This document shows, piece after piece, positions 26,808 through 37,239 of a DNA stretch of 64,000 nucleotides; the first letter of the stretch is position 1; each line of letters begins with the position of its first letter. Made by a program: the position numbers and the translations under genes. Source of the stretch: Haematobacter massiliensis (GTDB lineage Bacteria > Pseudomonadota > Alphaproteobacteria > Rhodobacterales > Rhodobacteraceae). The notes under the pieces were generated by a model, which was given only the letters and a program-made list of their open reading frames with translations, had not been told where the DNA came from and did no database searches. The stretch is taken from positions 372,001-436,000 of the forward strand of contig NZ_JGYG01000002.1 in NCBI RefSeq assembly GCF_000740795.1, read 5' to 3'.

Positions 26808-28616
26808 ATGGCAGCCTATCCTTACGAGACCCATACCTATGACGTCGTTGTCGTGGGTGCGGGCGGCTCCGGGCTCCGCGCCACGCTCGGCATGGCCGAG
26901 CAGGGGCTTCGCACGGCGTGTATCACCAAGGTTTTCCCGACGCGTTCCCATACCGTCGCCGCACAGGGTGGCATCGCGGCCAGCCTTGCCAACATGGGGC
27001 CGGACAACTGGCAGTGGCACCTCTACGACACGGTGAAAGGGTCGGACTGGCTCGGCGACACCGACGCGATGGAGTACCTGGCTCGGCAGGCGCCCAAGGC
27101 GGTTTACGAGCTTGAGCACTACGGTGTCCCCTTCTCCCGCACGGAAGAGGGCAAAATCTACCAGCGCCCCTTTGGCGGCCACACGACGGAATTCGGCGAA
27201 GGCCCGCCCGTCCAGCGCACCTGCGCCGCGGCAGACCGCACCGGGCACGCCATCCTGCACACGCTCTATGGCCAGTCGCTGAAGGAGAAGGCGGAATTCT
27301 TCATCGAGTATTTCGCCATCGACCTCATCATGTCGGAAGACGGCAAGCAATGTGTCGGCGTGCTGGCATGGAAGCTTGATGACGGCACGATGCACGTCTT
27401 CTCTTCCAAGATGGTCGTGCTGGCCACCGGGGGCTACGGACGCGCCTACTTCTCCGCCACTTCCGCGCATACCTGCACGGGCGACGGCGGCGGGATGGTG
27501 GCCCGCGCGGGCCTTCCGCTGCAGGACATGGAGTTCGTGCAGTTCCACCCGACCGGCATCTATGGTTCCGGCTGCCTGATCACCGAAGGCGCGCGTGGCG
27601 AGGGCGGCTACCTCACCAACTCCGAGGGCGAGCGGTTCATGGAACGCTATGCGCCGACCTACAAGGATCTGGCCTCGCGCGACGTGGTCTCGCGCTGCAT
27701 GACGCTGGAAATCCGGGAGGGTCGCGGCGTCGGGGAGCACAAGGACCACATCTTCCTCCACCTCAACCATCTGCCGCCGGAAACGCTTCACGAACGGCTT
27801 CCGGGTATTTCGGAATCGGCGCGCATTTTTGCGGGTGTGGACGTGACGAAGGAGCCGATCCCGGTTCTGCCGACCGTGCACTATAACATGGGCGGCATTC
27901 CCACGAACTATCACGGAGAGGTTCTCAACCCGACGCCGGACAATCCCGACGCAATCTTTCCCGGCCTGATGGCGGTGGGTGAGGCGGGCTGCGCCTCCGT
28001 GCACGGGGCGAACCGGCTGGGGTCGAACTCGCTGATCGACCTCGTGGTGTTCGGGCGCGCTGCTGCGATCCGGGCGGGCGAACTGCTGAAGCCCGAGGAT
28101 GCGAACCCGCCGCTCAACAAGGCCTCGATCGACAAGGCGCTCGATCGGTTCGATCATTTTCGCCACGCCAACGGTTCTGTCCCGACGGCCGATCTGCGGC
28201 TTGAGATGCAGCGCACGATGCAAGCCGATGCCGCCGTGTTCCGCACCGACAAGACGCTTGCCGAAGGTGTGGAGAAGATGGACAGGGTCGCGGCCAAGAT
28301 GGCCGACATCAAGGTCACGGATCGCAGCCTCGTCTGGAACTCCGACCTGATGGAGACGCTGGAGCTTGCCAACCTGATGCCGAACGCGCTGGCCACCATC
28401 GTGGGGGCGGAAGCGCGCAAGGAATCCCGTGGTGCCCATGCCCATGAGGATTACCCTGACCGGGACGACGCAAACTGGCGCAAGCACAGCCTTGCCTGGG
28501 TTGACGGGACGAAGGTGACGCTGGACTATCGACCGGTTCACCTCGACCCGCTGACGCCTGAATCTGAAGGCGGCATTCCGCTGAAGAAGATCGCGCCGAA
28601 AGCGCGGGTCTACTGA
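26808..28616 (+). CDS. sdhA: Succinate dehydrogenase flavoprotein subunit
   Basis: Catalytic subunit of complex II, 602 residues. It shows the dinucleotide fold [20 protein letters not shown] and [11 protein letters not shown], where His48 carries covalent FAD. GQYxFHPTG-type ([17 protein letters not shown]) and [17 protein letters not shown] active-site segments follow, and [18 protein letters not shown] near residue 400. It begins 16 bases after sdhD, and its TGA shares a base with the ATG of the lipoprotein gene. Confidence 0.97.
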   Translation: MAAYPYETHTYDVVVVGAGGSGLRATLGMAEQGLRTACITKVFPTRSHTVAAQGGIAASLANMGPDNWQWHLYDTVKGSDWLGDTDAMEYLARQAPKAVYELEHYGVPFSRTEEGKIYQRPFGGHTTEFGEGPPVQRTCAAADRTGHAILHTLYGQSLKEKAEFFIEYFAIDLIMSEDGKQCVGVLAWKLDDGTMHVFSSKMVVLATGGYGRAYFSATSAHTCTGDGGGMVARAGLPLQDMEFVQFHPTGIYGSGCLITEGARGEGGYLTNSEGERFMERYAPTYKDLASRDVVSRCMTLEIREGRGVGEHKDHIFLHLNHLPPETLHERLPGISESARIFAGVDVTKEPIPVLPTVHYNMGGIPTNYHGEVLNPTPDNPDAIFPGLMAVGEAGCASVHGANRLGSNSLIDLVVFGRAAAIRAGELLKPEDANPPLNKASIDKALDRFDHFRHANGSVPTADLRLEMQRTMQADAAVFRTDKTLAEGVEKMDRVAAKMADIKVTDRSLVWNSDLMETLELANLMPNALATIVGAEARKESRGAHAHEDYPDRDDANWRKHSLAWVDGTKVTLDYRPVHLDPLTPESEGGIPLKKIAPKARVY

Positions 28617-28930
28617 TGCGTTGCGGGATCTCCCCCCCGGTTGCCATGCTGCCGCTTCTGGCGGCGCTGGCGGCCTGCGGGCCGATCCCGCTCGACGCCG
28701 CCGAACGGCAGTGCGCGGGTCAGGCCTATGACGCGGTCCGCCCGCGCGGACATGTGGCTTTCGGTCTGGGCACGGATGGCCGGCGGGTTTCTACCGGCAC
28801 CAGCGTCGGCATAAGTGTGACCTCCGACTACCTCCGCGGACGCGATCCGAACGAGGTCTATACGAGCTGCGTCGTCCGGCGTTCGGGCGGCCTTTATCCG
28901 ACCCGCCCCTATTATGAGCTTACGCCATGA
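28616..28930 (+). CDS. Small putative lipoprotein inside the sdh operon
   Basis: Uncharacterised protein of 104 residues whose ATG overlaps the sdhA stop (TGATG). The N-terminus has a hydrophobic stretch and a lipobox-like LAALAAC, so it is probably a lipoprotein anchored on the periplasmic side. The mature part contains two further Cys and a Tyr/Arg-rich C-terminus (YPTRPYYELTP). No family is recognised. Its place between sdhA and sdhB implies cotranscription with complex II, but a role in assembly is only a guess. Confidence 0.82.
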   Translation: MRCGISPPVAMLPLLAALAACGPIPLDAAERQCAGQAYDAVRPRGHVAFGLGTDGRRVSTGTSVGISVTSDYLRGRDPNEVYTSCVVRRSGGLYPTRPYYELTP

Positions 28931-29007
28931 CCGGGGCGCCCGTGTCATCGTTCGAGCAAGCAAGGCCGCTTCACCGCGCCAGCAAGACAACGACAAGGTA
29001 GGACATC

Positions 29008-29790
29008 ATGGTCCAGTTGACGCTTCCCAAGAACTCCAAGATCCGCACCGGCAAGACCTGGCCCAAGCCGGAAGGCGCGACGAATGTCCGCAAGTTCCAG
29101 ATCTACCGCTGGAACCCGGATGACGGGCTCAATCCGTCCGTCGATACCTATTTCCTCGACATGGACAAGTGCGGCCCGATGGTTCTGGACGCGCTCATCA
29201 AGATCAAGAACGAGGTCGACCCGACCCTCACCTTCCGCCGCTCCTGCCGCGAGGGGATCTGCGGCTCCTGTGCGATGAACATCGGTGGGATCAATACGCT
29301 GGCCTGCGTCTACGGCTTGGATGAGGTCCATGGCGAGACGGTGAAGATCTATCCGCTGCCGCACATGCCGGTGGTGAAGGACCTGATCCCGGATCTGACC
29401 ATGTTCTATGCCCAGCACGCCTCCATCATGCCCTGGTTGGAGACCAAGACCAATCGGCCGCAGAAGGAATGGCGCCAGTCGATCGAGGATCGCAAGAAGC
29501 TGGACGGCCTTTATGAATGCGTGATGTGCGCCTCCTGTTCCACCTCCTGCCCGAGCTACTGGTGGAACGGCGACAAGTACCTCGGCCCGGCGGCGCTGCT
29601 CCATGCCTATCGCTGGATCATCGACAGCCGCGACGAGGCGACGGGGGAGCGTCTGGACGGGCTGGAAGACCCGTTCAAGCTCTACCGCTGCCACACGATC
29701 ATGAACTGCACCAAGACCTGCCCGAAGGGCTTGAACCCGGCGAAGGCGATCGCCGAGATCAAGAAGATGATGGTGGAACGCGCGATCTGA
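29008..29790 (+). CDS. sdhB: Succinate dehydrogenase iron-sulfur subunit
   Basis: Electron-transfer subunit of 260 residues. The three cluster motifs are present in order: [13 protein letters not shown] with an upstream ferredoxin-like fold (2Fe-2S), [17 protein letters not shown] (4Fe-4S), and [17 protein letters not shown] completing the 3Fe-4S and 4Fe-4S sites. It passes electrons from SdhA to quinone in SdhCD. It closes the sdh operon and is followed by a clear terminator. Confidence 0.97.
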   Translation: MVQLTLPKNSKIRTGKTWPKPEGATNVRKFQIYRWNPDDGLNPSVDTYFLDMDKCGPMVLDALIKIKNEVDPTLTFRRSCREGICGSCAMNIGGINTLACVYGLDEVHGETVKIYPLPHMPVVKDLIPDLTMFYAQHASIMPWLETKTNRPQKEWRQSIEDRKKLDGLYECVMCASCSTSCPSYWWNGDKYLGPAALLHAYRWIIDSRDEATGERLDGLEDPFKLYRCHTIMNCTKTCPKGLNPAKAIAEIKKMMVERAI

Positions 29791-29810
29791 TCGCAGATGG
29801 TTCGACAGGG

Positions 29811-29841
29811 AAGGGCGGCACCGGTCGGTGGCCGCCCTTTT
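29811..29841 (+). terminator. Terminator of the sdh operon
   Basis: A nine-base stem AAGGGCGGC/GCCGCCCTT with an 11-base loop, 21 bases past the sdhB stop and followed by TT. Confidence 0.85.
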
Positions 29842-30063
29842 CATCGCTTGCAAGAATTGTTCGGGACTGCGTCAGTCTGCAGCGTCACCCGGTAAGCCCA
29901 GCGAGCCCGCTAGCCAGCCTTGGGGGAAACGGCTGGAATACCGAGGACCACTCCCACACCGCGCGGGAGGCGGAGCGAGCTCCGTTCCCTCGCTCCTTGA
30001 TCCACCGTCCGAAGCGTCCCCGAAGCAGTCGACCCGAGGGCAACCGGCTGGGGTTTCGGGCGG

Positions 30064-30540
30064 TCAGTCGGCGTGGCGCGGCACTGTCCTGGACGGGGCA
30101 AGATAGGGTCGGGTCACGTCCCGCAGGCGCAGATTGATACATTCCACATCTATCGCGATTGCCCCGTCACCGGCGAAGGTCAGGGTAATCCGCCCGGCGC
30201 CATCCTCGGCAGGCTCGAACGCAAGCGTAAGAAGGGACAGGACGACATCCGCGTCTCCGCGATCCAGCCCCTGTGTCGCCACCCGAAGCGCATCTTCGAT
30301 GATGAGAAGGCTTTGCACCCGTTCCGGGGCGCTGTCCTTTTCGGTCGTCGCGGTGTCTTCCCAGCGGAAACGGTTGGCGAGCAGCGCGAAGCGGCGTTGA
30401 GCGGGCTGCCAGCGCATTTCCGTCACGGGCAGAACCGAGTCCTGTAACAGCGCCGAGATAACCATCACATCTTCGCCGTCCACTGCAGCGAGGTTCAGGG
30501 GCTGGCGCGGCGCGCCGTCTTCAAAGCGGGCGTCGGTCAT
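30064..30540 (-). CDS. DUF2948 family protein
   Basis: Cytoplasmic protein of 158 residues with family-typical [20 protein letters not shown] near residue 18 and [13 protein letters not shown] near 48. Function is unknown; the family is alphaproteobacterial. Its ATG overlaps the murA stop by ATGA, so it is translationally coupled to murA. Confidence 0.88.
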   Translation of the reverse strand: MTDARFEDGAPRQPLNLAAVDGEDVMVISALLQDSVLPVTEMRWQPAQRRFALLANRFRWEDTATTEKDSAPERVQSLLIIEDALRVATQGLDRGDADVVLSLLTLAFEPAEDGAGRITLTFAGDGAIAIDVECINLRLRDVTRPYLAPSRTVPRHAD

Positions 30541-31829
30541 TCTGCGGCCTCGTCACGACGAAGTTCCCCACGGATGCGTTCGATACGGGCTCCGCAGGCG
30601 CGCAGTTTTTCCTCCACCCGCTCATATCCCCGGTCGAGGTGGTAGACCCGGCTGACCACCGTCTCCCCCTCCGCACCCAGAGCCGCCAGGATCAGCGAGA
30701 CCGAGGCGCGCAGGTCGGTCGCCATGACCGGCGCGCCGCGCAGGCGCTCGACGCCCGTCACGGTTGCAGTGCCGCCATGGACGGAAATGCGGGCGCCCAT
30801 CCGGGAAAGCTCGGGGGCATGCATGAAGCGATTCTCGAAGATCCGCTCCTCCAGCACACTCGTTCCCTCCGCCGTGCAGAGGAGGGCCATCATCTGTGCC
30901 TGAAGGTCTGTGGGGAAACCCGGGAACGGCTCGGTCGTGACATCCACGGCGCGCGCACGACCGTTCCTGCGGGTCACCGTCAGACCGCGCTGGGTTTCCT
31001 GAACCTCGATCCCCGCCGCGTCCAGCCTCTCCGCAAAGGAGGCGACAAGGTCGAGCCGTCCGCCGAGCAGTTCAACCGTGCCGCCGGTAATAGCCGGCGC
31101 GAGCATGTAGGTACCGAGTTCGATCCGGTCGGTCACGACAGGATGGGTGGCGCCAGAGAGGCGGTCCACGCCCTCTATGGTCAATGTCGAACTGCCCTCA
31201 CCCTCGATCCGCGCCCCCATGCGGCGAAGACAATGGACCAGGTCGACGATTTCTGGCTCCCGCGCCGCATTGGTGATGACCGTCGTGCCACGCGCCAGAG
31301 TGGCTGCCAGCACCGCATTTTCCGTAGCGCCCACGGAGACCAGCGGAAAATCTATCCGCGCGCCCTTCAAGCCATTCCGTGCCTCGGCATGGACATAGCC
31401 GTCCCGCAGGTCGAGGGTCGCTCCAAGAGCCTCCAGCGCCTTCAGATGCAGATCGACAGGCCGTGCCCCGATGGCGCAGCCCCCCGGCAGGGAGACGACG
31501 GCTTGCCCATACCGCGCGACCAGCGGCCCCAGCACGAGAATGGAGGCGCGCATCTTGCGCACGATCTCATAATCCGCGGTAAGATTGGTGATGTCGTGAG
31601 AGGAGAGCGCCAGAACCTGCCCCCCCTGCAACTGGGTGACTTCTGCGCCCAGCGATTTCAGCAGAGCGGTCATGGTATGTATATCCGAGAGCCGCGGTGC
31701 ATTGGTGAGCGTCAGCGGCTCATCCGACAGCAGCGTCGCCGGCATCAGCGTCAGGCAAGCGTTCTTTGCCCCCGCGATCGGGATAGCCCCGTTCAGCGGT
31801 GTCCCGCCAGTGATCAGGATCGAATCCAT
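30537..31829 (-). CDS. murA: UDP-N-acetylglucosamine 1-carboxyvinyltransferase
   Basis: First committed enzyme of peptidoglycan synthesis, 430 residues, which transfers enolpyruvate from PEP to UDP-GlcNAc. The start [20 protein letters not shown] at 31829 is followed by [11 protein letters not shown]. Cys118 in [17 protein letters not shown] is the catalytic residue and the target of fosfomycin, so the enzyme should be of the sensitive Cys type. The upstream extension of the frame overlaps another gene and is rejected. It lies 8 bases after a small basic protein gene and overlaps the DUF2948 gene. Confidence 0.97.
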   Translation of the reverse strand: MDSILITGGTPLNGAIPIAGAKNACLTLMPATLLSDEPLTLTNAPRLSDIHTMTALLKSLGAEVTQLQGGQVLALSSHDITNLTADYEIVRKMRASILVLGPLVARYGQAVVSLPGGCAIGARPVDLHLKALEALGATLDLRDGYVHAEARNGLKGARIDFPLVSVGATENAVLAATLARGTTVITNAAREPEIVDLVHCLRRMGARIEGEGSSTLTIEGVDRLSGATHPVVTDRIELGTYMLAPAITGGTVELLGGRLDLVASFAERLDAAGIEVQETQRGLTVTRRNGRARAVDVTTEPFPGFPTDLQAQMMALLCTAEGTSVLEERIFENRFMHAPELSRMGARISVHGGTATVTGVERLRGAPVMATDLRASVSLILAALGAEGETVVSRVYHLDRGYERVEEKLRACGARIERIRGELRRDEAAE

Positions 31830-31837
31830 TGCTCGCC

Positions 31838-32023
31838 TCATTCCTGCCGGTCTGTGCCGGTTTGGTCACCGTCCGCGTCCTGCGGGTTTTCCGTTTCCAA
31901 AGCGGCACGCGCGCGCGCCTGCACCTTGCGCCGGGCAAGATTCGCCCTGAGCGCCGCGCGCAACCGCTCCTCGCGTTCCGTAGCGGCTTTTCCACCGCCT
32001 TTGCCACTGTTTTGCCGGGTCAT
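31838..32023 (-). CDS. Small basic protein upstream of murA
   Basis: Protein of 61 residues beginning [20 protein letters not shown]. It has an Arg/Ala-rich helix in the middle and an acidic C-terminus. No domain is recognised. Its stop lies 8 bases before the murA start, so the two are probably cotranscribed. Similar short Arg-rich frames are familiar upstream of murA in related bacteria, which supports it being real. A start 27 bases upstream (MRHLRYRRH) is also open. Confidence 0.68.
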   Translation of the reverse strand: MTRQNSGKGGGKAATEREERLRAALRANLARRKVQARARAALETENPQDADGDQTGTDRQE

Positions 32024-32142
32024 GTGCCGTCTGTATCGCAGGTGTCGCAATCCGTCCAGTTTGGCCTTGCACCCCTGCGGATTTCCGACTAATCACCCGG
32101 CGTCCACCCCGGGGAGGCCAAGAACCCCGCCCGGATTGGTTT

Positions 32143-32217
<75 letters not shown>

Positions 32218-32693
32218 TATTTTCTGTTCATATCCAGAAGCTTGGCTGTTGTCGAAAGCTCGAGTTGACTTCGGTGTTACACCGGAGTGCCGAGCTGTGG
32301 TCTTTCAGCATGACGCGCCCATTCACGCCTCAGCGGTGAGTGTTGCCGATGACGCAAGCGGCTGACTGGTTTCGGATCGGGCGTAGCGGGAAGGTGGCGG
32401 GGCCGGCATCCTCAGCCCTCTCGCATTTCTGGCGGCATGTTCCGCCGATCCTCACTCCCTCTTTGGCGGCAAGATCATAAGTCGCAGCGTTCCGCATCGT
32501 CGATGAGGCCGGCAGCAAGCGTTGATCTGATAGGGGTCATCGGGAGCGACGCGCCCCTCGCCTCACCGCGGCATCGGTATACTCTGGAGGATCGACCTCA
32601 CTCTCGGAAAGGCGAACTGATCAAGCTCAAGCCATCGGATTAGAGCCGAAGGCCGCGAGATATGGGTTGCTGGGGTAACCTACTTGAGGCGGG
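32218..32693. other. 476-bp inter-tRNA gap
   Basis: Stretch between tRNA-Thr and the convergent tRNA-Ile2. No complete gene is supported. Close to its right end (about 32650-32685) one frame reads EIWVAGVTYLR, which weakly recalls the WVxDITY core of IS3/IS481-type transposases but lacks the catalytic Asp. This could be an old transposase scrap or chance. Confidence 0.5.
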
Positions 32694-32769
32694 TGGTAGG
32701 CCCGGAGGGACTCGAACCCCCAACCAAGGCGTTATGAGCGCCCTGCTCTAACCATTGAGCTACAGGCCC
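32694..32769 (-). tRNA. tRNA with CAT anticodon, probably tRNA-Ile2 (lysidine type)
   Basis: Starts GGGCCTGTAGCTCAATGGTT at 32769 and ends with encoded CCA, 76 nt. The D-arm AGCTCAATGGTTAGAGCAG and the anticodon arm with CTCATAA followed by TTGGT match tRNA-Ile(k2CAU) rather than initiator or elongator tRNA-Met. It would read ATA after lysidine modification by TilS. Automatic annotation often calls it tRNA-Met. Confidence 0.9.
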
Positions 32770-32843
32770 GCCACGCTCTGCCTAGGTTGCAGGCTCGTCC
32801 GGGTCAAGGGGGAAGGGAGGGGCATGGCGCGCCCTCCATCCGG

Positions 32844-33218
32844 TCATTGCACGACGATGTTGCGGAAGTTGTCGCTCGCCGAACTGTCGATCACTGACTT
32901 GGAAATCGTCAGCACAATCGAATCAGGCCCGATCATTTCGACGCCATTGGTGACGCGGAAGCTCGAGCCGTCTTCACCATAGACCACAATAAACGGAAGT
33001 TTCCCGTCCACCGCCTCGGGAGAGAAGGTCACGCGACCGACCGGGATCCCTTCCTTCGACAGAACCGGCCAACCTGCATAAGGGCCGGGTGCGGCGCTGT
33101 CGGCAGCGGAAACGGCAGTCTGGCTCGTGCCTTGGGTCGTGCCCTGTGCAAAGGCGGTGCCCGTCATGCCAAGCGCCAGCAGGGCGCCAAAAACAGCGGA
33201 TTTTCCATTCAGGATCAT
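32844..33218 (-). CDS. Secreted hypothetical protein with PRC-barrel-like core
   Basis: Protein of 124 residues from the ATG at 33218, which follows CGGAGGGTAAG. A clean signal peptide ends at GTAFA-Q (residues 1-24). A Gln/Thr/Ser-rich linker follows, then a compact region (WPVLSKEGIPVGRVTFSPEA ... VTNGVEMIGPDSIVLTISKS) whose short beta-strands resemble a PRC-barrel repeat; that is a fold guess. It is divergent from purM. The open frame continues far upstream antisense to purM, which is an artefact. Confidence 0.75.
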   Translation of the reverse strand: MILNGKSAVFGALLALGMTGTAFAQGTTQGTSQTAVSAADSAAPGPYAGWPVLSKEGIPVGRVTFSPEAVDGKLPFIVVYGEDGSSFRVTNGVEMIGPDSIVLTISKSVIDSSASDNFRNIVVQ

Positions 33219-33356
33219 CTTACCCTCCGAAAAAAGTTGCTGCCCACAAACCCCTTTGACCGCTCCCCGGTTCCCGCAAACATCAACTGAGCCGAAAGCG
33301 TTGTGGAAAGCCCGCGTATCGTCTATCGGTCGCGCGGACGAATCTCGGAGGCGCAG

Positions 33357-34412
33357 ATGACCACAGACCCGCAGAAGCGGAACGGTCTCACCTATGCTGA
33401 GGCAGGCGTGGATATCGCCGCTGGAAATGCGCTCGTCGAGCGGATCAAGCCTGCGGCGAAACGCACCAACAGGCCCGGTACCGTGGCGGGACTGGGCGGG
33501 TTCGGTGCGCTCTTCGATCTGAAGGGTGCAGGCTACAATGACCCCATCCTGGTCGCGGCGACGGATGGGGTGGGTACCAAGCTTCGCATTGCCATCGACA
33601 CGGGCCGGGTGGACACCATCGGTATCGATCTGGTCGCGATGTGCGTGAACGACCTCGTCTGTCAGGGGGCGGAGCCACTGTTCTTCCTCGACTATTTCGC
33701 GACCGGCAAGCTGGAGCTGGAGGCTGCGACCCGCATCATCGAGGGTATCGCCGAAGGATGTGCTGCCTCCGGTTGCGCGCTCATCGGGGGTGAGACGGCG
33801 GAGATGCCCGGCATGTATCACGGGGGCGATTTCGATCTCGCCGGTTTCGCAGTCGGGGCGATGGAGCGGGGGGATGACTTGCCTCAGGGCGTGAAGGAGG
33901 GCGACGTCCTTCTGGGTCTCGCCTCCTCCGGTGTGCATTCGAACGGCTATTCGCTGGTTCGGCGTGTGGTGGAGATGTCCGGGCTGGATTGGGACGATCC
34001 TTCGCCTTTTGGCGAGGGCACTCTCGGTGATGCGCTGCTGACCCCGACGCGGCTTTATGTGAAGCAGGTTCTTGCTGCGCGGACGGCAGGTGGTCTGCAC
34101 GCCGCAGCGCATATCACCGGCGGGGGGATCACCGAGAACCTGCCTCGCGTGCTTCCCGAAGGTCTGGGGGCGGAGATCGACCTCTCCGCCTGGACGTTGC
34201 CGCCGGTCTTCCGTTGGTTGTCGGAGGTGTCGGGCATGGAGCGGGAGGAGCTTCTGCGCACGTTCAACAGCGGCGTCGGCATGATCCTCGCGGTATCCGA
34301 TGACAGGGCGGAGGCGCTGACCACGCTCCTTGAAGGATGTGGTGAAACTGTCTTCCGCCTCGGGACGGTCACTTCGGGCGAGGGCGTGAGCTACCGGGGC
34401 GCGCTGGTGTGA
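33357..34412 (+). CDS. purM: Phosphoribosylformylglycinamidine cyclo-ligase
   Basis: AIR synthetase of purine biosynthesis, 351 residues. The start [20 protein letters not shown] at 33357 follows CGGAGGCGCAG. Landmarks are [65 protein letters not shown] and [16 protein letters not shown]. It overlaps purN by four bases (GTGA). Confidence 0.97.
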   Translation: MTTDPQKRNGLTYAEAGVDIAAGNALVERIKPAAKRTNRPGTVAGLGGFGALFDLKGAGYNDPILVAATDGVGTKLRIAIDTGRVDTIGIDLVAMCVNDLVCQGAEPLFFLDYFATGKLELEAATRIIEGIAEGCAASGCALIGGETAEMPGMYHGGDFDLAGFAVGAMERGDDLPQGVKEGDVLLGLASSGVHSNGYSLVRRVVEMSGLDWDDPSPFGEGTLGDALLTPTRLYVKQVLAARTAGGLHAAAHITGGGITENLPRVLPEGLGAEIDLSAWTLPPVFRWLSEVSGMEREELLRTFNSGVGMILAVSDDRAEALTTLLEGCGETVFRLGTVTSGEGVSYRGALV

Positions 34413-35017
34413 AACGGGTCGCGATCCTCGTCTCGGGCGGGGGGTCCAACATGGTGGCTCTTGTCCGCAGCATGACGGGGGATCATCCGGCGCGGCCCGT
34501 GCTTGTCGCGTCCAACGATCCGGGAGCCCAAGGGCTCCTGCGTGCGGCAGAGCTTGGCGTGCCGACAGCCGCCGTGGATCACCGGGCCTTCAAGGGAGAT
34601 CGGTCGGCTTTCGAGGCGGAGCTGCTTGGGCCTATTCTGGCGGCGGAGCCGGATATCCTGTGCCTTGCTGGCTTCATGCGGGTGCTGACCCCCGGTTTCG
34701 TTGAGCGGTTCGAGGGGCGAATGCTCAACATCCATCCCTCGCTCCTGCCGAAGTATCCTGGCCTGCACACCCATGCGCGCGCCATCGCGGCGGGAGACGA
34801 AGAGGCCGGCTGCACCGTGCATGAAGTGACGGCTGTGCTGGACGACGGCCCCATACTTGGTCAGGCGCGTGTTCCCATCCTGTCGGGCGATACGCCCGAG
34901 ACGCTGGCGGCCCGTGTCCTGCGGCATGAGCATGTGCTCTACCCCGCAGTGCTCCGCCGTTATGCAGCGGGCGACCGCTCTCCAGTAAGGCTCGCGGAGA
35001 CCTCGGAACGGCTCTGA
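34409..35017 (+). CDS. purN: Phosphoribosylglycinamide formyltransferase
   Basis: Formyl-THF-dependent GAR transformylase, 202 residues, with a GTG start overlapping the purM stop. It shows [16 protein letters not shown] at the N-terminus, the catalytic Asn-His pair in [20 protein letters not shown], and the Asp in [17 protein letters not shown]. It works with PurM in the purine pathway, and the pair order is typical. Confidence 0.96.
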   Translation: MKRVAILVSGGGSNMVALVRSMTGDHPARPVLVASNDPGAQGLLRAAELGVPTAAVDHRAFKGDRSAFEAELLGPILAAEPDILCLAGFMRVLTPGFVERFEGRMLNIHPSLLPKYPGLHTHARAIAAGDEEAGCTVHEVTAVLDDGPILGQARVPILSGDTPETLAARVLRHEHVLYPAVLRRYAAGDRSPVRLAETSERL

Positions 35018-35099
35018 CGCCCTCGGCGCACGCATAAATCTTTCCGGGACTTTTCTTTCTTCTGGCTTTTCCTTATGCAGGGGCAGTCAAATTTTCGCG

Positions 35100-36287
35100 A
35101 TGGCAGAGTCCTTGCCCGAAACCACTGTAAAGACACTCACAACTTCCGAAGAGCTGGCCGCTTTCTGCGACCGGGCGAAGGGGCAGCCCTATATCGCCAT
35201 CGATACCGAGTTCCTGCGCGAGCGAACGTATTATTCAAAGCTCTGCCTCGTCCAGTTGGCCCTTCCCGGCAAGACCGGAGAGGCCGTGCTGGTAGATCCC
35301 ATCGCGGGCGAAGTTTCGATGGAGCCGCTCTACGAGCTTTTCCGCGATGAAAGCATCATAAAGGTGTTTCACGCCGCGCGGCAGGATCTGGAGATATTCT
35401 TCGTTCAGGGCAACGTTCTGCCCAAGCCACTGTTCGATACGCAGGTCGCCGCCATGGTCTGCGGCTTCGGCGAGCAGGTCGCTTACGAGACGCTGGTGCG
35501 CAAGATCGCGCACGAGTCGCTCGATAAGACCTCGCGCTTCACCGATTGGTCCCGCCGGCCGCTTACGCCTGCGCAGAAGACCTACGCGATTGCGGATGTG
35601 ACCCATCTCAGGGTGATCTACGAGGTGCTGGCGCGGCAGCTTGCCGAGACTGGCCGGCAGAAATGGGTGGAGGAGGAAATCGCCGTTCTTCTTGACCCGG
35701 AAACCTATGTCGTACGGCCCAATGAGGCCTGGCAGCGGGTCAAGACCCGGACGAATTCGGGCCGGTTTCTCGCCGTGGTGCGCGAGCTGGCGCGGTTCCG
35801 GGAGGAATATGCTCAGGGCCACAACGTTCCCCGGTCGCGTGTCTACAAGGATGACGCGCTTCTGGAGCTGGCCTCCACCAAGCCGACGACAGCGGAAGAG
35901 CTGGGACGCTCCCGCCTCCTGCAGCGTGAAGCGCGGCGGGGTGAGGTGGCGGAGGGAATTCTGGACTCGGTTCGCCAGGGACTCGCCCGGAAGCCCGAAG
36001 AGCTTCCGCATATCGAGGAGAACCGCGAGCAGCTGAACGTCAATCCCGCTTTGGCTGATCTGCTTCGGGTGCTGGTGAAGGCCAAGGCGGAGGAGGCAGG
36101 CGTAGCGCAGAAGCTTATCGCCACCGCGACCGACCTGGATGCGATTGCGGCGGGCCGCCGCGATGTGCCGGCTCTCAAGGGTTGGCGAAACGAAGTGTTC
36201 GGCGAAGATGCTCTTCGTCTATGCCGGGGCGAAATCGCGCTGACCGCTCGTGGACAGAATGTCAGGGTAATTTCCCTGAAAGATTGA
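35100..36287 (+). CDS. rnd: Ribonuclease D
   Basis: 3'-5' exoribonuclease of 395 residues for tRNA 3' maturation. The DEDD domain shows IAIDTEFLRERTYYSKLCLV (Asp and Glu), KVFHAARQDLEIFFVQG (Asp) and KTYAIADVTHLRVIYE (Tyr/Asp). An HRDC domain covers about residues 215-290, then a second helical HRDC-like region reaches the C-terminus. The gene stands alone 82 bases after purN. Confidence 0.95.
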   Translation: MAESLPETTVKTLTTSEELAAFCDRAKGQPYIAIDTEFLRERTYYSKLCLVQLALPGKTGEAVLVDPIAGEVSMEPLYELFRDESIIKVFHAARQDLEIFFVQGNVLPKPLFDTQVAAMVCGFGEQVAYETLVRKIAHESLDKTSRFTDWSRRPLTPAQKTYAIADVTHLRVIYEVLARQLAETGRQKWVEEEIAVLLDPETYVVRPNEAWQRVKTRTNSGRFLAVVRELARFREEYAQGHNVPRSRVYKDDALLELASTKPTTAEELGRSRLLQREARRGEVAEGILDSVRQGLARKPEELPHIEENREQLNVNPALADLLRVLVKAKAEEAGVAQKLIATATDLDAIAAGRRDVPALKGWRNEVFGEDALRLCRGEIALTARGQNVRVISLKD

Positions 36288-36449
36288 CGTCATGTGCAAG
36301 ACTTTTTGCAGGCGTCATTATAATTTCATGGAACTGTGCTCTATATACATCTACCTGTCGCAGTTTATTACGATAATCGGCAAAAGTGAGCGATTCTGGG
36401 CCGAAAATGGCCAAATAAACGTTTAGAAATCCATCACTTCGCAGAAAAT

Positions 36450-36467
36450 GCTCACGCTCGCGTGAGC
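36450..36467 (+). promoter_or_regulatory. Hairpin in the leader of the outer-membrane protein gene
   Basis: A perfect GCTCACG/CGTGAGC stem with a four-base loop, about 107 bases upstream of the OMP start. It lies in a noticeably A+T-rich 286-bp leader (36288-36573). The run CCCCCCTTT follows, so it might be an rnd terminator or a 5'-UTR stability element. Confidence 0.5.
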
Positions 36468-36573
36468 CCCCCTTTGAAACCGCTTTCGGCGGCGATAGAT
36501 GGCACGGCAACGATCGGACATAAACCCGGTCGGACGCCGCCTCAGCGCGGTTCGAGGAGATGGAGTATATCTA

Positions 36574-37182
36574 ATGAAAAAACTTGCTCTTGCAGCTCTG
36601 GTTAGCGCCGTCGCCGCCCCGGCGGCCTTCGCTGGCAACGTCGCCGCCCCGGTTATCGAGCCGGCGCCGGCTCCCGTGACCTATGTCGCACCGATCGCTT
36701 CCCCGTGGACCGGCTTCTACGGCGGTGCTCAGGTCGGCTACGGCGATTTCTCCGCCGGTCGCGGCTGGGGTGACTCCGACGGCGCCGTTTACGGTCTGCA
36801 CGCCGGTTACAACTACGGCTTCACCAATGGCTGGGTCCTCGGTGGTGAACTCACCTATGACTTCTCCGACGTGAGCGGCACCAATGCCGACCGCAGCAGC
36901 ATCGACCAGGGCGACAGCTATGCCGCCAAACTGAAAGTCGGTTACGCTCCCGCCAACTGGCTGTTCTACGGCACCGCCGGCTGGTCGCGCACCGAGTTCA
37001 CGGTTGGCCGCGATGACTACAAAGACAACGGCTGGGTCGCCGGTGTGGGCGCTGACTACCTCTACGACACCAACTGGGTCGTCGGTGTGGAAGCTCTCTA
37101 CCACGACTACAGCGACTTCGACGGCAGCCGCGTTGACATCGACGGCTACACGCTGAAAGCGAAGCTGTCCTACAAGTTCTGA
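36574..37182 (+). CDS. Outer-membrane beta-barrel protein (OmpA-like/OMP_b-brl)
   Basis: Protein of 202 residues with a signal peptide ending AAFA-G at residue 21. A short Pro/Ala-rich linker follows, then an eight-stranded barrel: repeated aromatic-Gly strands such as WTGFYGGAQVGYGDF, YGLHAGYNYGFTNGWVLGGE, AAKLKVGYAPANWLFYG and the C-terminal LKAKLSYKF. The terminal Phe is the usual BAM recognition residue. Codon use is strongly biased to C-ending codons, consistent with an abundant protein. The gene has its own A+T-rich leader and a strong terminator. Confidence 0.9.
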   Translation: MKKLALAALVSAVAAPAAFAGNVAAPVIEPAPAPVTYVAPIASPWTGFYGGAQVGYGDFSAGRGWGDSDGAVYGLHAGYNYGFTNGWVLGGELTYDFSDVSGTNADRSSIDQGDSYAAKLKVGYAPANWLFYGTAGWSRTEFTVGRDDYKDNGWVAGVGADYLYDTNWVVGVEALYHDYSDFDGSRVDIDGYTLKAKLSYKF

Positions 37183-37202
37183 TCCTTTCGGGTCAAAACG
37201 GA

Positions 37203-37233
37203 AAAGGCGGGCCTTGTGCCCGCCTTTTTTTTT
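37203..37233 (+). terminator. Strong intrinsic terminator of the OMP gene
   Basis: A ten-base stem AAAGGCGGGC/GCCCGCCTTT with a five-base loop and a run of nine T, 20 bases beyond the stop. It lies just before the convergent aminotransferase stop and may serve both. Confidence 0.95.
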
Positions 37234-37239
37234 CCCGCT

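Noticed and set aside
32694-32769. Annotation as tRNA-Met
   Set aside because: The CAT anticodon alone suggests Met, but the D-arm and anticodon-arm sequence match the lysidine-type tRNA-Ile2.
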